Source: an uncultured Bryobacteraceae bacterium
GTDB taxonomy: Bacteria > Acidobacteriota > Terriglobia > Bryobacterales > Bryobacteraceae
Assembly: GCA_938003835.1 (NCBI GenBank)
Contig: CALKXJ010000002.1
Location: 248,001-312,000, forward strand
Length of the DNA: 64,000 nucleotides
Reading direction: 5' to 3'
Shown: piece by piece, positions 62,179 to 64,000 of the stretch
Numbering within the stretch: the stretch's first letter is position 1
How the letters are laid out: each line of letters begins with the position of its first letter
Position numbers and translations under genes: made by a program
Notes under the pieces: model-generated
What the model was told of the DNA's origin: nothing
Seen by the model: the letters and a program-made list of their open reading frames with translations, nothing else
Databases searched by the model: none

Positions 62179-63330
62179 ATGCGAAAGGTCCTCTTCATCT
62201 TCGGTACCCGACCGGAGGCGATCAAGCTCTGCCCGCTGGTGCACCGGCTGGAGCGCGAACCAGAGCTGACCGTCAGGGTCTGTGTCACCGGCCAGCACCG
62301 GGCGATGCTCGATCAGGTGCTCGAGGCCTTCCGGGTCCGTCCGGATCACGATTTGAACCTGATGCGGCCGGAGCAGTCGCTTGCCGAGTCGACGTCGCGA
62401 ATCCTGGCGGCGCTCGAGCCGGTGCTGGCGGAGGAGTCGCCGGATCTGGTGCTGGTCCAGGGCGACACCACATCGACGCTTTGCGGGGCGCTGGCCGCCT
62501 ATTACCACCGGGTTCCGCTCGGCCACATCGAAGCCGGGCTGCGGACCGGCGACCTCTACCAGCCGTTTCCCGAAGAGGCAAACCGGGTTCTTGCTGGGCG
62601 CCTGGCGACGCTGCACTTCGCCGCCACCGAATGGGCGGCCGCGAACCTGCTGGCCGAGGGGGTGGACCCGAAGCGCGTCTGGGTGACGGGCAACACGGTC
62701 ATCGATGCGGTGCTGTACGTGGTTCGGGAACTCGAGGCCGGAAGGTTGAAGGGCGGCGACTGGTCCGCGCTCGATCCGCGCCGGAAGCTCATCGTCGTGA
62801 CCGCGCACCGCCGGGAAAGTTTCGGAAAGGGGATCGAGCAGATCTGCCGAGCGCTGGCGCGGTTGGCCTCGCGCGACGACGTCCAGGTCGTTTTTCCCGT
62901 GCATTTGAATCCCAACGTTCGGAAACCCGTTGAGCGAATTCTCGCGGGCCGCCCCAACGTTTTGCTTACGCCGCCGCTCGATTACGTCTCGTTTATCGAT
63001 CTGATGCGCCGGGCCTATCTGCTGATCACCGACTCCGGCGGGGTCCAGGAGGAAGGCCCCTCGCTCGGCAAGCCGATTCTGGTCACCCGCGAGAAGACCG
63101 AGCGGCCGGAAGCGGTGCGTGCCGGGACCGTCCTGCTGGTTGGCGCCGACGAAGAGCGCATCCTCGATGCGGCCGAAGGCCTGCTGGATGACCCGCGCCG
63201 GCGGGCAGCGATGGCGCGCATTCACAACCCGTATGGCGACGGGCGCGCGAGCGATCGGATCGCCGGCGTAATTCGTTCATTTTTCGAGAGTATTTCATCC
63301 GATATTGCCGCGTTTTCTGCGACGGCCTGA
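62179..63330 (+). CDS. wecB: UDP-N-acetylglucosamine 2-epimerase (non-hydrolysing)
   Basis: Interconverts UDP-GlcNAc and UDP-ManNAc for surface polysaccharide synthesis. 383 residues; FGTRPEAIKLCPLVHRL, VQGDTTSTL, HIEAGLRTGD, VTAHRRESFGKG and TDSGGVQEEGPSLGKP are all family hallmarks with catalytic acidic residues and His. The in-frame sequence upstream of 62179 contains no start codon before a TGA, so this ATG is used although its ribosome binding site is poor. Confidence 0.95.
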   Translation: MRKVLFIFGTRPEAIKLCPLVHRLEREPELTVRVCVTGQHRAMLDQVLEAFRVRPDHDLNLMRPEQSLAESTSRILAALEPVLAEESPDLVLVQGDTTSTLCGALAAYYHRVPLGHIEAGLRTGDLYQPFPEEANRVLAGRLATLHFAATEWAAANLLAEGVDPKRVWVTGNTVIDAVLYVVRELEAGRLKGGDWSALDPRRKLIVVTAHRRESFGKGIEQICRALARLASRDDVQVVFPVHLNPNVRKPVERILAGRPNVLLTPPLDYVSFIDLMRRAYLLITDSGGVQEEGPSLGKPILVTREKTERPEAVRAGTVLLVGADEERILDAAEGLLDDPRRRAAMARIHNPYGDGRASDRIAGVIRSFFESISSDIAAFSATA

Positions 63331-63364
63331 CACGCATTTTCGGGGAAAATTTCCAGCCTGCCAG

Positions 63365-63370
63365 TATAAT
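63365..63370 (+). promoter_or_regulatory. -10 box of the Clp-like gene
   Basis: Consensus TATAAT; no convincing -35 at the usual distance. The predicted leader of about 92 bases contains two hairpins. Confidence 0.45.
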
Positions 63371-63380
63371 GAAGCCGGAC

Positions 63381-63439
63381 AAGAGGTGCGCCGAAAGCGG
63401 GGCGCCTCTTCGACGGACGCCAGCTCCGTTTCGGCGTCC
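63381..63439 (+). other. Two consecutive hairpins in the leader of the Clp-like gene
   Basis: Hairpin 1: AAGAGG..GCGCC (63381-63392) with GGCGCCTCTT (63401-63410), bulged stem, 8-base loop. Hairpin 2: GGACGCC (63415-63421) with GGCGTCC (63433-63439), perfect 7 bp, 11-base loop. Both lie between the -10 box and the AAAGGAG site (63454-63460), without a U-tract. Confidence 0.45.
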
Positions 63440-63468
63440 ATCTCCCCACCCCGAAAGGAGCGCTACCG

Positions 63469-64000
63469 ATGTTGGAGGCCATGAGAAGCGCCGCCGGCCG
63501 AAAAGCAGGCGCGGAGACCCCGGTGGATCTGGCGGAGGCCCTGGCGGCCCGGCTGGTGGGCCAGCCGGCGGCCATCGAGGCGATCGTGCCCTACGTGCGC
63601 ATGTACCAGGCCAATCTGGCGCCCGAAGGCCGGCCGGTAGGCGTTTTCCTGCTGCTCGGGCCCACGGGCACCGGCAAGACGCGAACGGTGGAGTGTCTTG
63701 CCGAGGTGCTGCACGGCAGCGAGAGGAAGCTGCTTAAGATCGACTGCGGGGAGTTCCAGATGGAGCACGAGGTGGCGCGGCTGATCGGCGCGCCTCCGGG
63801 TTACCTGGGACACCGCGAAACCCAGCCGATGATCACGCAGCAAAAGCTCAACGCCGTCACCAGCGAGCGCTGCGGGCTCTCGCTCGTGCTCTTCGACGAG
63901 ATCGAGAAGGCGGCTTCCTCGCTCGGGCGACTTCTGCTTGGAGTGCTCGACAAAGCGGTGCTGCACCTCGGCGACAACACGGTGGTCAACTTTGAAAACA
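63469..64000 (+). CDS. Clp-like AAA+ ATPase (partial, N-terminal 177 residues)
   Basis: Runs off the right edge. AAAGGAG lies 8 bases before the ATG. Begins almost directly with a ClpA/ClpB second-ATPase-like (D2) domain: LVGQPAAIEAIV, Walker A GPTGTGKT (64-71), GAPPGYLGH pore/insertion region, and Walker B LVLFDEIEKA (149-158). The N-terminal substrate domain and first ATPase domain of ClpA/ClpB are absent, so this is a short, single-ring Clp-type unfoldase or a related AAA+ chaperone. The C-terminal part is not visible. Confidence 0.85.
   Translation, partial: MLEAMRSAAGRKAGAETPVDLAEALAARLVGQPAAIEAIVPYVRMYQANLAPEGRPVGVFLLLGPTGTGKTRTVECLAEVLHGSERKLLKIDCGEFQMEHEVARLIGAPPGYLGHRETQPMITQQKLNAVTSERCGLSLVLFDEIEKAASSLGRLLLGVLDKAVLHLGDNTVVNFEN

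Noticed and set aside
61138-63225. Minus-strand open frame of 695 codons opposite the hydroxyacid dehydrogenase and wecB
   Set aside because: Covers two well conserved plus-strand genes; amino acid composition typical of antisense shadow.

Overview
The window is a continuous, gene-dense, high-GC chromosomal stretch with almost no spacer longer than 200 bases. The gene set points to an Acidobacteriota member of the Solibacter/Bryobacter type. The signs are an Oar-like TonB-dependent receptor with an N-terminal carboxypeptidase-regulatory domain, many Tat-exported Gfo/Idh/MocA oxidoreductases and enolase-superfamily proteins, a DUF6807 (PmoA-like) protein, a Tat-lipoprotein sulfatase, and LPS (lpxB) and outer-membrane assembly (bamD) genes. 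This placement is an inference from gene content; there is no rRNA gene here. I found no tRNA, rRNA, CRISPR array, insertion sequence or prophage, and no gene-free stretch above 300 bases.

Layout. 1-4718 (minus) is a complex I operon nuoA-C-D-E-F-G, with nuoB missing from its usual place and nuoG cut by the window edge. A divergent solitary thiS follows. 4973-21379 is an accessory region: a giant fusion of two alpha/beta-hydrolase domains with a glycoside-hydrolase-like domain, an SGNH hydrolase, three Gfo/Idh oxidoreductases, an S9 peptidase, an exported triple-RidA protein and a DUF6807 protein. Housekeeping recG and rsmD sit among them. 21525-29421 is a possible catabolic locus: TonB receptor, then an inositol-monophosphatase/ADP-ribosylglycohydrolase fusion, then a Tat-exported paralog of the glycoside-hydrolase-like domain. 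29435-36744 holds a CoA-binding protein, a TPR protein with two secreted helical proteins, a PAS sensor coupled to a degenerate GGDEF protein, and a zinc-less M1 pseudo-peptidase. 36734-39839 carries lpxB and speA. 39921-43685 carries a sulfatase, a TIM-barrel isomerase and two small secreted proteins.

43956-49540 is a compact aromatic amino acid operon, trpC-trpF-trpB-trpA, chorismate mutase, DAHP synthase and tyrA, mostly with overlapping stop and start codons. 49561-53160 (minus) reads rsmB-rpe-bamD-response regulator. ttcA diverges from it and is followed by two Tat-exported enolase-superfamily enzymes and two small membrane proteins. 57430-59963 (minus) is dxr-rseP behind a long structured leader. 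A divergent dehydrogenase pair, wecB and a partial Clp-like AAA+ ATPase finish the window.

Themes. The accessory genes combine import (TonB receptor), exported hydrolases and exported or cytoplasmic oxidoreductases, isomerases and dehydratases, which fits a heterotroph degrading complex carbohydrates. Several proteins keep a fold but have lost catalytic residues (first hydrolase domain of the fusion, M1 protein, GGDEF protein, RidA domains). Two sequence-level patterns also recur: TANNNT boxes 6-8 bases before start codons, which suggests leaderless mRNAs, and divergent gene pairs whose -10 boxes overlap. Functions are assigned from sequence motifs only; no database search was run.
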